Shown here: in pieces, positions 1 through 8,322 of the stretch
Numbering within the stretch: position 1 is the first letter of the stretch
Layout of the letters: each line of letters opens with the position of its first letter
From: a virus
Length of the DNA stretch: 64,000 nucleotides
Reading direction: 5' to 3' (one strand)
Virus record (IMG/VR): IMGVR_UViG_3300036770_007174
Coordinates: 1-64,000 of that record
Position numbers and translations under genes: made by a program
Notes under the pieces: generated by a model
What the model was told of the DNA's origin: nothing
Seen by the model: only the letters and a program-made list of their open reading frames with translations
Database searches by the model: none

Positions 1-524
1 CCGGGCTTCGCCGCCAGGGCGGCGCGCAGGCGCTCGATCGCCTCGGGCAGGCCATACTGGTTGTTGTCCCGGTCGTCCCACTCCTCCAGCACCGCCGCGG
101 CGGCGTCGCGCAGGCTGGCGCGCGGGGCGGGCTGGGGCGCGCCCTGGGCGGCTTCCAGGGCCTCTGCCACCGCTAGGGCCTCCGCCTGCACCGAAGCCGC
201 GTCGGGCGCCGTCGGCGCGTCGGAGGCGGGGGTGTCGGCCTCTGCGTCGCTGCCCGGTGGGTCCAGGTTCAGGGCGCGGAAGCCGTCGTTCGTGATCCGG
301 AGGGCGATGCTGCAGCGCAGGTCGGCGTCGCTCTCGTCCGTCCGCCAGGCCAAGGGGTGGTTGAGCTCGACCGCGTCTTCGATCAGCAGCCCCTGCTTGA
401 GCAGGCTGCGCACCACCGCGTTGCGCGCGGCGGCGGGGAGGTGGTTGGGCGGCTCGGCGAGGCGGTCGTCGCGGGTGGCGGCCTTGTTGAGCAGGACCAG
501 GGCGGTGTCGGAAAGCTTGGCCAT
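1..524 (-). CDS. DUF3489-type phage protein, 3' end off window
   Basis: A leftward reading frame starts with ATG at 522-524 and stays open to base 1, so the C-terminal part lies outside the window. The first residues (MAKLSDTALVLLNKAATRDD) and the 'LPAAARNAVVRSLLKQGLL' stretch match what I know of DUF3489 proteins, small helix-turn-helix-like proteins found in alphaproteobacterial prophages. The visible middle (about residues 90-135) is rich in Ala, Pro and Glu and looks like a linker. The DNA-binding role is a family-level guess. It is read away from the terminase genes, with another leftward gene upstream of it. Confidence 0.6.
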   Translation of the reverse strand, partial: MAKLSDTALVLLNKAATRDDRLAEPPNHLPAAARNAVVRSLLKQGLLIEDAVELNHPLAWRTDESDADLRCSIALRITNDGFRALNLDPPGSDAEADTPASDAPTAPDAASVQAEALAVAEALEAAQGAPQPAPRASLRDAAAAVLEEWDDRDNNQYGLPEAIERLRAALAAKP

Positions 525-623
525 CGGGGTGTCTCCCTCTCGCGCCCCTGACCACCAGGGGCTGCTACTGCCTGGAGCCCCGCCGGGCGGAACCCGGTCG
601 GGGCGGTGGCGGAGGGAGGCGCG

Positions 624-992
624 TCAGTCGGTGGTGTCGGCCTCGATCTCGGCGTGCAGGACGTAGCCGGTGAGGTAGGGGAGCCCGCGGGGGATGCCGG
701 TCTCGTGGGCGGTGCGGGCGCTAATGCGCCAGCCCATCCAGGTGGTCGCGGCGGCGTTGATGGCGGAGGCCAGTCCCTGGCCCGCCGCCAGGTGGTTGCT
801 GACCTCGTCCGCGAAGTGGCGGCCGTGGCGGCTGTCGAGGAAGGCGCGGGTGGCGTCGGGGCTGCAGCCGGTGATCCCGGCGATGAAGGCCAGGGCGATG
901 TCCCAGGCGCGCTCGGGGTCGGCGTGGTGGGAGATGGTGCCGAAAAAGCCCCACTCTCGGTTCTGGGTCTGCGGGATTCTGGTGTTGGCCAT
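624..992 (-). CDS. hypothetical phage protein (122 aa)
   Basis: Leftward ORF of 122 residues starting MANTRIPQTQNREWGFFGTI. It has normal codon use for the region and no gap-ridden composition, unlike the overlapping frames. It contains a central 'FLDSRHGRHFADEVSNHL' segment and ends with acidic residues. I do not recognise a named domain. Proteins of this kind sit beside DUF3489 genes in alphaproteobacterial phages, so a shared early or regulatory role is possible, but nothing in the sequence shows it. It probably forms one leftward unit with the DUF3489 gene, 99 bases downstream. Confidence 0.6.
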   Translation of the reverse strand: MANTRIPQTQNREWGFFGTISHHADPERAWDIALAFIAGITGCSPDATRAFLDSRHGRHFADEVSNHLAAGQGLASAINAAATTWMGWRISARTAHETGIPRGLPYLTGYVLHAEIEADTTD

Positions 993-1169
993 CTCTGCTG
1001 CTCCTGCCTGGCGGGGCCTGGTCCCCTGCGCGTGATGGACACTTCGCGCTGGGGCGGGACGGAGCCAACTCAGAATGAGCGCAGAATGATTGCTTTGTTC
1101 AGGCGCACTCGATCAGATCGTGAGGCTGCCCTCGGCCGGGCCTGAGCGCGCGGCGGGAGGGGGCCGTTC
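993..1169. promoter_or_regulatory. divergent intergenic region before terminase genes; possible cos/TerS site
   Basis: This stretch separates the leftward genes from the rightward late operon and should hold promoters for both. It contains a direct repeat CAGAATGA at 1071-1078 and 1082-1089, an 11-base spacing of about one helical turn. In lambda the cohesive-end site and small-terminase binding sites lie just upstream of the small terminase gene, so these repeats could be a terminase or regulator site. A purine-rich run (GGGAGGGGG, near 1154-1162) precedes the terminase start at 1170. Confidence 0.3.
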
Positions 1170-1709
1170 ATGCCGGAATTCACCCCTTCGACCCGGGAGC
1201 TTGCCCGCCGCATCGGCGTCACCGAGACCGCCCTGCGCAAGGCGGAAACCAAGGGCCGCATCGAGCGTGAGCCGGATGGCCAATGGAATATGGAGAAGAC
1301 CCGCCGCCGCATGATCGAGTCTGCCGACCCGGTGCGATCGCCGCTCGCCGGCGCCGTTGGTGCCGGGACGACGCAGGCCGGACTGTCCGGCGATGCCACG
1401 CCCTATGCCCGGCTCCGCGTCGCCCAGTTGGCACTCAAAGTCGAAGCCCAGCGCCTAGCGCTGGACGAGGAGAAGGGCCGGCTGCTCGATGCGGTGGCGG
1501 CCAATGCCGCGATCGACGAGATCGCCGGCGCCATGCGCGACGCGCTGCTGAACTGGCCCGCCCGGGTGTCCGGCCTGATCGCCGCCGACCTCGGGGTGGA
1601 GCCGCACCTGGTGCAGACAGTGCTGCAGCAGCACGTCGCCGATCTACTGACGGAGGCCGCAGATCGCTTCGATCCCCCAGGCCTCGGAAACCGCGGCGCG
1701 GACCGCTGA
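1170..1709 (+). CDS. terminase small subunit
   Basis: 179 residues. It begins MPEFTPSTRELARRIGVTE, a winged-helix/HTH N-terminus (about residues 5-35) like lambda Nu1, which binds the packaging site. A long helical middle (about 80-115) and a C-terminal part that would contact the large subunit follow. Position is decisive: it directly precedes the large terminase gene. The start is the only ATG before the HTH and follows a G-rich Shine-Dalgarno-like run. It recognises phage DNA and hands it to the motor protein for packaging into proheads. Confidence 0.8.
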   Translation: MPEFTPSTRELARRIGVTETALRKAETKGRIEREPDGQWNMEKTRRRMIESADPVRSPLAGAVGAGTTQAGLSGDATPYARLRVAQLALKVEAQRLALDEEKGRLLDAVAANAAIDEIAGAMRDALLNWPARVSGLIAADLGVEPHLVQTVLQQHVADLLTEAADRFDPPGLGNRGADR

Positions 1710-1734
1710 GCATGTCCGCAGGCGCGCAGGCGCG

Positions 1735-3657
1735 ATGCTGCGTCCGCCGCCGCAGCTCACGGTCAGTGCCTGGGCCGACCAGCACCGGGTTCTGAGCACC
1801 CGCGCCTCGTCCGAACCGGGCCCGTGGCGCACATCGCGGACCCCATATCTGCGGGACATCATGGACGCACTGTCCGCGGTGCATCCCGCCCGGCGCGTGG
1901 TGTTCATGAAAGGTGCGCAGGTCGGCGCGAGCGAGGGGGGCAATTGTTGGTTGGGCTACATCATGCACCACGTGCCGGCGCCGGTGCTGGCAGTGCAGCC
2001 GACGGTGGAACTGGCCAAGCGCTTCAGCCGGCAGAGGATTGATCCCCTGCTGGAGGAGACGCCCGCCCTGCGCGAGCGGGTGGCGCCGGCGCGCGCCAGG
2101 GACAGCGGCAACACCATGCTGTCCAAGGAGTTTCCCGGCGGCATCCTGGTGCTGACCGGCGCCAACTCGGCGGTGGGGCTGCGCTCGATGACGGCGCGGT
2201 TCCTGTTCCTCGACGAAGTCGATGCCTATCCCGGCGACGTCGAGGGCGAGGGCGATCCGATTGCCCTGGCGGAGGCGCGGGCTCGCACCTTCGGCTGGCG
2301 GCGCAAGGCCTATCTGGTCTCGACGCCGACCATCGCGGGACGCAGCCGCATCGAGCGGGAGTACCTTGCGAGCGACCAGCGGCGGTTCTTCGTACCGTGC
2401 CCGCACTGCCAGGCGATGCAGTGGCTGCGGTTCGAGCAACTGATCTGGGAGAAGGGCAATCCGCCTTCGGTGGTCTACCACTGCGAGGCCTGTGATGCGG
2501 CGATCGGCGAGCACCACAAGACGGCAATGCTGTCCGGCGGGGAATGGCGAGCGACGGCCACATCGCAGGACCCGAACACGGTCGGGTTCCACATCTCGGC
2601 GCTCTACTCGCCGGTGGGCTGGCTGTCCTGGGAGCAGATTGCGCGCGATTGGGAGGCGGCACAGGGCAAGCCCGAGGACCTCAAGACCTTCCGCAACACG
2701 GTGCTCGGCGAGGTCTGGCAGGAACATGGCGAGGCGCCGGATTGGGAGCGGCTGGTCGAGCGGCGGGAGGACTTCGCCCTTGGCATCGTGCCCCAGGGTG
2801 TGCTGGCACTTACGGCCGGCGTCGACGTGCAGGACGACCGCATCGAGGTCGACGTTTGGGGTTGGGCCGAGGGATACACGTCCTGGCTCATCGATCATGT
2901 GGTGATCACTGGCAGCCCTCGGGAGCGGGAGCCGTGGGACGAGTTGGCGAAGCTGCTGGCCAGGGACTGGCCACGCGGTACTGCCGGCGCGATGCGCATC
3001 GCCAAGGTCTGCGTCGACACCGGTGGCCGGGACACGGCCTCGGTCTACGGCCACCTTCGGCATCTGCGGGATCCGCGAATCGCGCCAACCAAGGGCGTCG
3101 AGGGCTGGAACCGTGCACAGCCGGTGCAGGGGCCGACGCTGGTCGATGCCCTGGTCAATGGCCAGAAGCTGCGCCGCGGGTTGAAGCTGTGGACGGTGTC
3201 GGTCTCGACCTGGAAGGCGGACCTGTATCGCCGGCTCTGGCTGGGTCGCGGTGAGACAGAGGATTATCCGCAGGGCTGGGTGCATCTGCCGCGGACCATC
3301 GAGGTGGAGTGGGTGAAGCAGCTGGTCGCCGAGCAGTTGCGGACGACCAAGGACCGGCGAGGCTTTGCTCGGCAGGAATGGTCGAAGCTTAGGGAACGGA
3401 ACGAGGCACTGGACTGTGCCGTGTTGGCGCGCGCCGCGCTGTGGCTCCTGGGCGCCGATCGCTACGGGGAGCGGTTCTGGCAGCGGCTCCGGGAGGAACT
3501 GGCAGACGCGCCGATTGCCACCGCGGCTGCTGCCGCTAGCGAGGCAGCAGCACTCCTGGACCAGTCACACCCTCCGCCGCCCCCGCTGGCACCCAGCAAC
3601 TCGCCGACGATGCGACCGCGCAACTGGCTCGGTGCCCGCTCCGGCTGGCTGCGTTGA
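1735..3657 (+). CDS. terminase large subunit, GpA (lambda) family
   Basis: 640 residues, the usual size for lambda GpA-type large terminases. The ATPase N-terminal half has a Walker A-like loop (KGAQVGASEG, about residues 58-67), where this family replaces the classical P-loop, and Walker B with FLFLDEVDAYP (D160, E161). A zinc-binding CPHC...CEAC pair follows (about 222-250). The nuclease half begins near GVDVQDDRIEVDVWGW, whose aspartates fit the RNase H-like metal site. The protein cuts concatemeric DNA and pumps it into the prohead through the portal. The last 60 residues are a Pro/Ala-rich tail of unknown role. It lies 25 bases after the small subunit gene. Confidence 0.95.
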   Translation: MLRPPPQLTVSAWADQHRVLSTRASSEPGPWRTSRTPYLRDIMDALSAVHPARRVVFMKGAQVGASEGGNCWLGYIMHHVPAPVLAVQPTVELAKRFSRQRIDPLLEETPALRERVAPARARDSGNTMLSKEFPGGILVLTGANSAVGLRSMTARFLFLDEVDAYPGDVEGEGDPIALAEARARTFGWRRKAYLVSTPTIAGRSRIEREYLASDQRRFFVPCPHCQAMQWLRFEQLIWEKGNPPSVVYHCEACDAAIGEHHKTAMLSGGEWRATATSQDPNTVGFHISALYSPVGWLSWEQIARDWEAAQGKPEDLKTFRNTVLGEVWQEHGEAPDWERLVERREDFALGIVPQGVLALTAGVDVQDDRIEVDVWGWAEGYTSWLIDHVVITGSPREREPWDELAKLLARDWPRGTAGAMRIAKVCVDTGGRDTASVYGHLRHLRDPRIAPTKGVEGWNRAQPVQGPTLVDALVNGQKLRRGLKLWTVSVSTWKADLYRRLWLGRGETEDYPQGWVHLPRTIEVEWVKQLVAEQLRTTKDRRGFARQEWSKLRERNEALDCAVLARAALWLLGADRYGERFWQRLREELADAPIATAAAAASEAAALLDQSHPPPPPLAPSNSPTMRPRNWLGARSGWLR

Positions 3658-3668
3658 GGAGCAACACG

Positions 3669-3902
3669 ATGAACCCCGATGCCCTGGCGTGGGCCATTGC
3701 CCAGCCGATCGGCAACCGCTGGCGCGGCCTCGCCGATGCATACACCGGCGGCACGACCCGCGTGACCTTCGAGGGCCGCACCGTGGAGTACCGCTCGCTC
3801 GCCGAGATAGGCCAGGCGCTGGCTGCCGGCTACGCGGCCGAGAACCCGGCGCAACGGCGCCCTTGCATCACCCTGGCCCGCTTCTCGCGCGACCCCAGCT
3901 GA
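3669..3902 (+). CDS. gpW-like head-tail joining protein
   Basis: 77 residues starting MNPDALAWAIAQPIGNRWRG. The central 'TRVTFEGRTVEYRSLAEIGQAL' pattern (shown here in part) is typical of the small gpW-like joiners between terminase and portal genes: a beta-hairpin with 'V-x-F/Y' strands, then a helix. gpW-type proteins are needed to stabilise the filled head before tail attachment. I chose ATG 3669 over the in-frame ATG at 3654, which overlaps the terminase stop and has no ribosome site. Confidence 0.7.
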   Translation: MNPDALAWAIAQPIGNRWRGLADAYTGGTTRVTFEGRTVEYRSLAEIGQALAAGYAAENPAQRRPCITLARFSRDPS

Positions 3903-3919
3903 CCACAGGAGATCGACCA

Positions 3920-4099
3920 ATGTCCGAGGACGACGTCGCGCAAAAGCTCGCCGTCCACGAGGCGGTGTGCGCCGAACGGTGGAAGCAGGCCGAGGCACGT
4001 CTCAAGCGGATCGAACTCGTGCTGATCGCGATCGTCTTCCTGCTGCTGCTCGGCGAGGGCACGGCGCTGGAAGTCGTGAAGCGGCTGGTGGCGAAGTAG
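3920..4099 (+). CDS. small single-pass membrane protein (59 aa)
   Basis: 59 residues with a charged N-terminal helix (about 1-32) and one hydrophobic segment, LVLIAIVFLLLLGEG, near residues 34-48, ending in a short basic tail. A Shine-Dalgarno AGGAG lies just upstream of ATG 3920. Such proteins between the joiner and portal genes are common in these phages. A holin-like or membrane-anchor role is possible, but nothing confirms it. A separate holin-like gene occurs at 8146. Confidence 0.65.
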   Translation: MSEDDVAQKLAVHEAVCAERWKQAEARLKRIELVLIAIVFLLLLGEGTALEVVKRLVAK

Positions 4100-4115
4100 G
4101 ACGGGCAGAACAGCA

Positions 4116-5597
4116 ATGATCGCCAACCGCCTCCGCGACGCATGGCGCGCCCTGCGCGGCTATGCCGCGGCCCAGGACGCCCGAGCGTCCACTTGGGCGG
4201 CATCCGGTGGCAGCGCCAACAGCGAGGTGGCGAGCGCTTCGAGCACCATCACGCGCCGCGCCCGCGATGCCGTCCGGAATGATCCCTACGCCGCCCGTAT
4301 CATCGACCTATGGACCGGCAATGCCGTCGGCGCCGGGATCACCACGCGCTGGTCCGACAAGAAGCACGCCGATGCTTGGCGCCGCTGGGCGGAGAGCACG
4401 GCCTGTGACGCCGAGGGGCGGCTCGATCTTTATGGATTGCAGGCCCTGGTGATGCGCTCGGTGGTCGAGAGCGGCGAGTGCCTGGTGCGGCTGCTGACTA
4501 CCGAGCCGACGCCAACCAACCCGGTCGGCCTGCGGTTGCAGGTGCTGGAGAGCGACCATCTCGACGCCAGCCGCACTGGCACGATCGGCGGCACCATCAC
4601 CGTGCAGGGCATCACGCTCGACGCCACGGGTGCAGCCGCGGCCTATTGGCTGTTCCCACAGCACCCTGGTACTGCCTGGTATCTGCCGAGCAGCAACCAG
4701 TCCAGCGTGCCGGTCCCGGCCGCCGAGGTGCTGCACATCTATCGCAAGCGCCGGCCTGGCCAGCTGCGCGACGTGTCCTGGCTGGCGCCAATCCTGCTCC
4801 GCCTGCGCGACCTTGGCGACTACGAGGCGGCTCTGCTGATGAAGGCCAAGATCGAGGCGTGCCTGGCCGCGGTCGTCACCGAGGAGGGCGACGAGGTGCT
4901 GACTGGGCCAGCCGTAGGTCTGCTGCGGGATGCGCAGGGACGGCCGGTGGAAGCCTTCGAGCCGGGGATGATCCTGTATCGGCGCGGGGCCGGGTCGGTT
5001 GAGGTGGTGAACCCCTCGGGCGGCGGCAGCCACACCGCCTTCGCCCGGCGCGCGCTGGAAGCAGCGTCCGTTGGCGCCGGCCTCACCTATGACCAGGTGT
5101 CTGGCGATCTGACCCAGGCGAACTACTCCAGCCTGCGAGCGGGCAAGATCGAGTTCCGCCGGCTGTGCGAGCAGGTGCAGTACGGCATGCTGATCCCGAT
5201 GCTGGTGCGCCCCATCGCCGACCGTTTTCACCAGCAGGGCGCACTGCTGGGCCTGTGGGGAGCAGAGATCCCGGCCGACGTGGCGCATGTCCCGCCGGCA
5301 CACGAAATGATCGACCCACTGAAGGACACCACCGCCCTGATCGCCCAGGTGCGCGCGGGCTTCGTGCCGCAACCCGAGGCGGTGGGCTCCTTCGGCTACG
5401 ACTTCCGTCAGGCGGTGGAGATGATCCGCGAGGCCAACGCCCTGCTCGACGATGCCGGCATCTCGCTCGACAGCGACCCGCGTCGCGTCGCCAAGTCGGG
5501 CTCGGCGCAGGACGCAGCGCAGATGGCGGCCATCGAGATAGCCGCGACGGGAGCCGCGATGCCGGAGCGGCCCCAGGACCAGCAACCGCAAGGCTGA
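4116..5597 (+). CDS. portal protein, lambda gpB family
   Basis: 493 residues. The N-terminus has the ARDAVRNDPYAARIIDLWTGNAVGAGI-type pattern (about residues 50-75) of lambda-family portals, followed by GESLVRLL-like and LEVLESDHLD-like stretches. Here these read SGECLVRLL and LQVLESDHLD. A 'PGQLRDVSWLAPILLRLRDLGDYEAALLMKAK' region near 210-245 is also characteristic (quoted in part elsewhere as key residues PGQLRDVSW). It forms the dodecameric ring at one head vertex through which DNA enters and to which the tail joins. It starts 16 bases after the small membrane gene and is followed closely by the capsid gene. Confidence 0.95.
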   Translation: MIANRLRDAWRALRGYAAAQDARASTWAASGGSANSEVASASSTITRRARDAVRNDPYAARIIDLWTGNAVGAGITTRWSDKKHADAWRRWAESTACDAEGRLDLYGLQALVMRSVVESGECLVRLLTTEPTPTNPVGLRLQVLESDHLDASRTGTIGGTITVQGITLDATGAAAAYWLFPQHPGTAWYLPSSNQSSVPVPAAEVLHIYRKRRPGQLRDVSWLAPILLRLRDLGDYEAALLMKAKIEACLAAVVTEEGDEVLTGPAVGLLRDAQGRPVEAFEPGMILYRRGAGSVEVVNPSGGGSHTAFARRALEAASVGAGLTYDQVSGDLTQANYSSLRAGKIEFRRLCEQVQYGMLIPMLVRPIADRFHQQGALLGLWGAEIPADVAHVPPAHEMIDPLKDTTALIAQVRAGFVPQPEAVGSFGYDFRQAVEMIREANALLDDAGISLDSDPRRVAKSGSAQDAAQMAAIEIAATGAAMPERPQDQQPQG

Positions 5598-5601
5598 AAC
5601 C

Positions 5602-7677
5602 ATGACCGAACCTACCGATCCGGGCGGGAGCGATCCCGCGTTGGCGCCGATGCATGCCGATCGACTTCCCACCGGTGGGCATTCGATCACCGCAGCACGT
5701 GCGCTCTCGGCGCCCGTCACGGTCGACCGATCCGCCCGCACGGTGGAGGTGGTGTGGTCCACCGGCGCCCGTGCCCGCAACTACGTGCCGCCCCTCGGCC
5801 TGATCACCGAGGAACTCGACATGTCGCCCAATGCAGTGCGGATGCAGGGTTTGGTGGGCGGTGGCGCCCCGGTGCTCAACACCCATCGCAGCGGCGATGC
5901 CCGCGATGTCGTTGGCCGGGTCATCGCTGCCCGCCTCGAATCCGGCCGCGGCATCGCCACCCTGCAATTCTCGTCCGCCGCCGATGTCGAGCCGCTCTGG
6001 CAGCGCATCGCCGACGGCACGCTGCGCAGCGTCAGCGTCGGATACCGGGTGCATCGCTACCAGCCGATCCCCGATCCCATCGCCGGCACTGTGCACCGAG
6101 CGGTGGATTGGGAGCCCTACGAGATCTCCGTCGTCCCACTGCCGGTCGATCCCGCCGCCGCCGTGCGCGGTGCCAATGACGCCCCGCCCGCGCCGGCCGT
6201 CGAGCCGCCCATCCCTGATTCTATCCTCACCCAGGAGCCCGCCATGCCGGATCCGGCAGACATCACCACGACCACGCCCGCCACCCCCGAGGCGCCCACC
6301 ATGCCTGCACCCGCCGCGTCGCCGGCACCGCCCGCGTCCGTCCCCGACCTCGACGCCGTGCGCGCCGATGCCGAGCGCGCAGCGGTGGAACGCATCACCA
6401 GCTACGAGACCGTCCTCGCCGCCGCCCGTGGCCTGATGCCCGACGAGCAGATCGATGCCCAGCGCCAGGCCGCCATCCGTGAGCGCGTCTCGGCCGATGT
6501 GCTGCGGGGCCGGCTCTGGGATGCCTTCGCGCGGCAGGGACGCGCGGCCCCGCCGACGCTGCCCGCCAACCCGGCTGCCGGTCCGGCTGCCCAGGACCCG
6601 GAGATCGTCCGCGACGCCATGGCCGAGGCGCTGGCCGTGCGCGCCATGCCCGGCTACCAGCCGACCGGTGCCGCCGCCACACGCCACACCGAGTTCCTCG
6701 GCTGGCGTCCCTCGGACATGATGCGGGAACTGCTGACGTTGCGCGGCGAGCGCCAGGTTCCGCGCGATCCCGTCCGCCTCGCCGAGCGTGCCTTCAACAC
6801 CACCAGCGACTTCCCGGCCCTGCTCTCGGCCGCGGCCAACAAGATGCTTCTCGCCGCCTACGCGCCGGCCGCACCTACCTACCGCCAGGTCTTCCTGCGC
6901 CGCGACTTCCGCGACTTCAAGCCGCACCGCCACCTGCGCATCGGCGACTTCCCGGTGCTCCAGCCGCTGCTGGAGAACGGCGAGATCCAGGCTGGCACCA
7001 TGTCCGAGAGCCAGGAGATCGTCCTGCTACAGACCTTCGCCCGGCGCATCCGCGTGACCCGGCAGATGCTGGTGAACGACGACCTCGGCGCCTTCACCGA
7101 CTTCGCCGCGATGATCGGCCGCCGCGTCGCCGACTTCGAGAATGCCACCGCCTATGGGCTGATGAACCTGGCCAATGGTGACGGCCCGACCCTGCTGACC
7201 GGCAATGCCCCGGTGTTCGCCACCGCGGCAGCGCGGGCCAACAAGGCGGCCTCCGGCACGGCGCTGGATGAGACCAATATCGGCAAGGGGCGCGAGGCGA
7301 TCATGAAGCAGCGCTCGCTCGACGGGCTGCCGATCGCGCTCGGCCGCAGCATGCGCGTGCTGGTCGGTCCTTCGCTGGAACTCTCCGCCCTGAAACTCAC
7401 GGCGGCGATCACCCCGGGCAGTTCGGGCAACGTGAACCCCTATGTCGGGCTGCTGCAGCCGGTGGTCGAGCCGCTGATCCCGGCCAACCGCTGGTATCTG
7501 TTCGCCGAGCCGCCGACGACACCGGTCTATGTCTACGGCTACCTCAATGGCGCCGAGGGGCCGCAGGTCACCACGGGCCCAGTGTCCGGGGTCGACGGCG
7601 TCGAGGTGTCGGTGATCTTCGACTTTGGCGTCGGCGCCATCGACTGGCGCGGTGCCTGGTTCAACCCGGGAACCTGA
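5602..7677 (+). CDS. prohead protease-major capsid protein fusion
   Basis: 691 residues in two parts. Residues about 30-200 are an HK97-type prohead protease. They include GAPVLNTHR (about residue 90), with a conserved His, then SVSVGYRVHRY (about residues 141-151), which holds the catalytic-type Ser, and a WEPYEISVVPLPVDP stretch. A Pro/Ala/Thr-rich linker (about 195-250) and a helical scaffold-like segment (about 250-330) follow. Residues about 360-691 are an HK97-fold major capsid protein. The fusion implies that the precursor cleaves itself to free the scaffold and mature capsid. Family databases recognise such fusions, so the single reading frame is real and not a frameshift. Confidence 0.92.
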   Translation: MTEPTDPGGSDPALAPMHADRLPTGGHSITAARALSAPVTVDRSARTVEVVWSTGARARNYVPPLGLITEELDMSPNAVRMQGLVGGGAPVLNTHRSGDARDVVGRVIAARLESGRGIATLQFSSAADVEPLWQRIADGTLRSVSVGYRVHRYQPIPDPIAGTVHRAVDWEPYEISVVPLPVDPAAAVRGANDAPPAPAVEPPIPDSILTQEPAMPDPADITTTTPATPEAPTMPAPAASPAPPASVPDLDAVRADAERAAVERITSYETVLAAARGLMPDEQIDAQRQAAIRERVSADVLRGRLWDAFARQGRAAPPTLPANPAAGPAAQDPEIVRDAMAEALAVRAMPGYQPTGAAATRHTEFLGWRPSDMMRELLTLRGERQVPRDPVRLAERAFNTTSDFPALLSAAANKMLLAAYAPAAPTYRQVFLRRDFRDFKPHRHLRIGDFPVLQPLLENGEIQAGTMSESQEIVLLQTFARRIRVTRQMLVNDDLGAFTDFAAMIGRRVADFENATAYGLMNLANGDGPTLLTGNAPVFATAAARANKAASGTALDETNIGKGREAIMKQRSLDGLPIALGRSMRVLVGPSLELSALKLTAAITPGSSGNVNPYVGLLQPVVEPLIPANRWYLFAEPPTTPVYVYGYLNGAEGPQVTTGPVSGVDGVEVSVIFDFGVGAIDWRGAWFNPGT

Positions 7678-7680
7678 TGC

Positions 7681-7755
7681 CGGGCTGATCCAGCCCGCCT
7701 GATCCTTCTCTCCATCCTCATCGTCTCGCGAACGGGCGGCCTTCGGGTCGCCCGT
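7681..7755 (+). terminator. two hairpins after the capsid gene, one with a UUCG tetraloop
   Basis: Directly after the capsid stop, CGGGCTG (7681-7687) pairs with CAGCCCG (7691-7697) around a 3-base loop. A second stem pairs ACGGGCGGCC (7732-7741) with GGTCGCCCGT (7746-7755), with one G-U pair, closed by the very stable TTCG loop. The run that follows (CGCGTTTCTGG) has only three Ts. This is either a partial terminator or an RNA stabiliser that sets capsid mRNA levels above those of downstream genes. Confidence 0.55.
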
Positions 7756-7777
7756 CGCGTTTCTGGAGCTCCACAGC

Positions 7778-8119
7778 ATGAAGAACTTCGTCCAGCCGGG
7801 CCTCTCGGTTCCGCTGCCCATGCCCTACGACCGCACCTCCGGCCAGGGCGTGCTGGTCGGCGCTCTTTTCGGTGTCGTCGCCGTCGATGCGCTCTCCGGC
7901 GTATCCGCCGAGGTGGCGGTGAACGGCGTGTTCGACATCACCAAGGAGGCGCCGCTGGTGATCGCGGTCGGTGCACGGGTGTTCTGGGACAACACCAACA
8001 AACGGGTCACCACCACCGCCACCGGCAACGTCGCCATCGGCCATGCCGTCGTGGCCGCAGCCTCCGCCGACACCACGGTCCGGGTCCGTCTCTCCGGCTC
8101 CACTGCGGCCGGCACCTGA
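7778..8119 (+). CDS. DUF2190 family capsid decoration/stabilisation protein
   Basis: 113 residues. The pattern is that of the DUF2190 family: an N-terminal FVQPGLSVPLPMPYDRTSGQ segment, then a Gly/Val-rich beta barrel with 'GQGVLVGALFGVVAVDA', 'GVFDITKEA', and the closing 'VFWDNTNKRVTTTATGNVAIGHA' (key residues WDNT and GHA). DUF2190 proteins sit next to capsid genes, and some are capsid decoration proteins. It starts 23 bases after the UUCG hairpin, with GGAGCT as a possible ribosome site. Confidence 0.85.
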   Translation: MKNFVQPGLSVPLPMPYDRTSGQGVLVGALFGVVAVDALSGVSAEVAVNGVFDITKEAPLVIAVGARVFWDNTNKRVTTTATGNVAIGHAVVAAASADTTVRVRLSGSTAAGT

Positions 8120-8145
8120 TGCCGCTTCACCCCAGGAACCCCGCC

Positions 8146-8322
8146 ATGACCTATCTGATCGCCCGCTTCCGCGAGGCCAGCACCTATGGTGCGCTCACCG
8201 GCGTGCTGGCCGCCCTCGGCCTGCATCTCGATCCCGGCGTGATGCAGAACATCACCCTGATCGGAACCGGCATCGCCGGTCTTCTTGGCGTCCTGCTTCG
8301 CGACCGGGGCGCCAGCGCATGA
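8146..8322 (+). CDS. holin-like small membrane protein
   Basis: 58 residues starting MTYLIARFREASTYGALTGV. There are two hydrophobic segments (about residues 12-24 and 33-50), and it ends with a basic RDRGASA tail. It overlaps the M15 endopeptidase gene by four bases (ATGA), the classic holin-endolysin coupling, so holin is the likely role: a timed hole in the inner membrane that lets the endolysin out. I prefer ATG 8146, which follows an AGGA ribosome site, over the in-frame ATG 8119, which lies in the previous stop codon. Confidence 0.7.
   Translation: MTYLIARFREASTYGALTGVLAALGLHLDPGVMQNITLIGTGIAGLLGVLLRDRGASA

Noticed and set aside
61-666. Rightward frame of 201 codons over the DUF3489 gene
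   Set aside because: Low-complexity Ser/Ala/Arg content with no domain. The opposite strand encodes a recognisable DUF3489 start with proper codon use.
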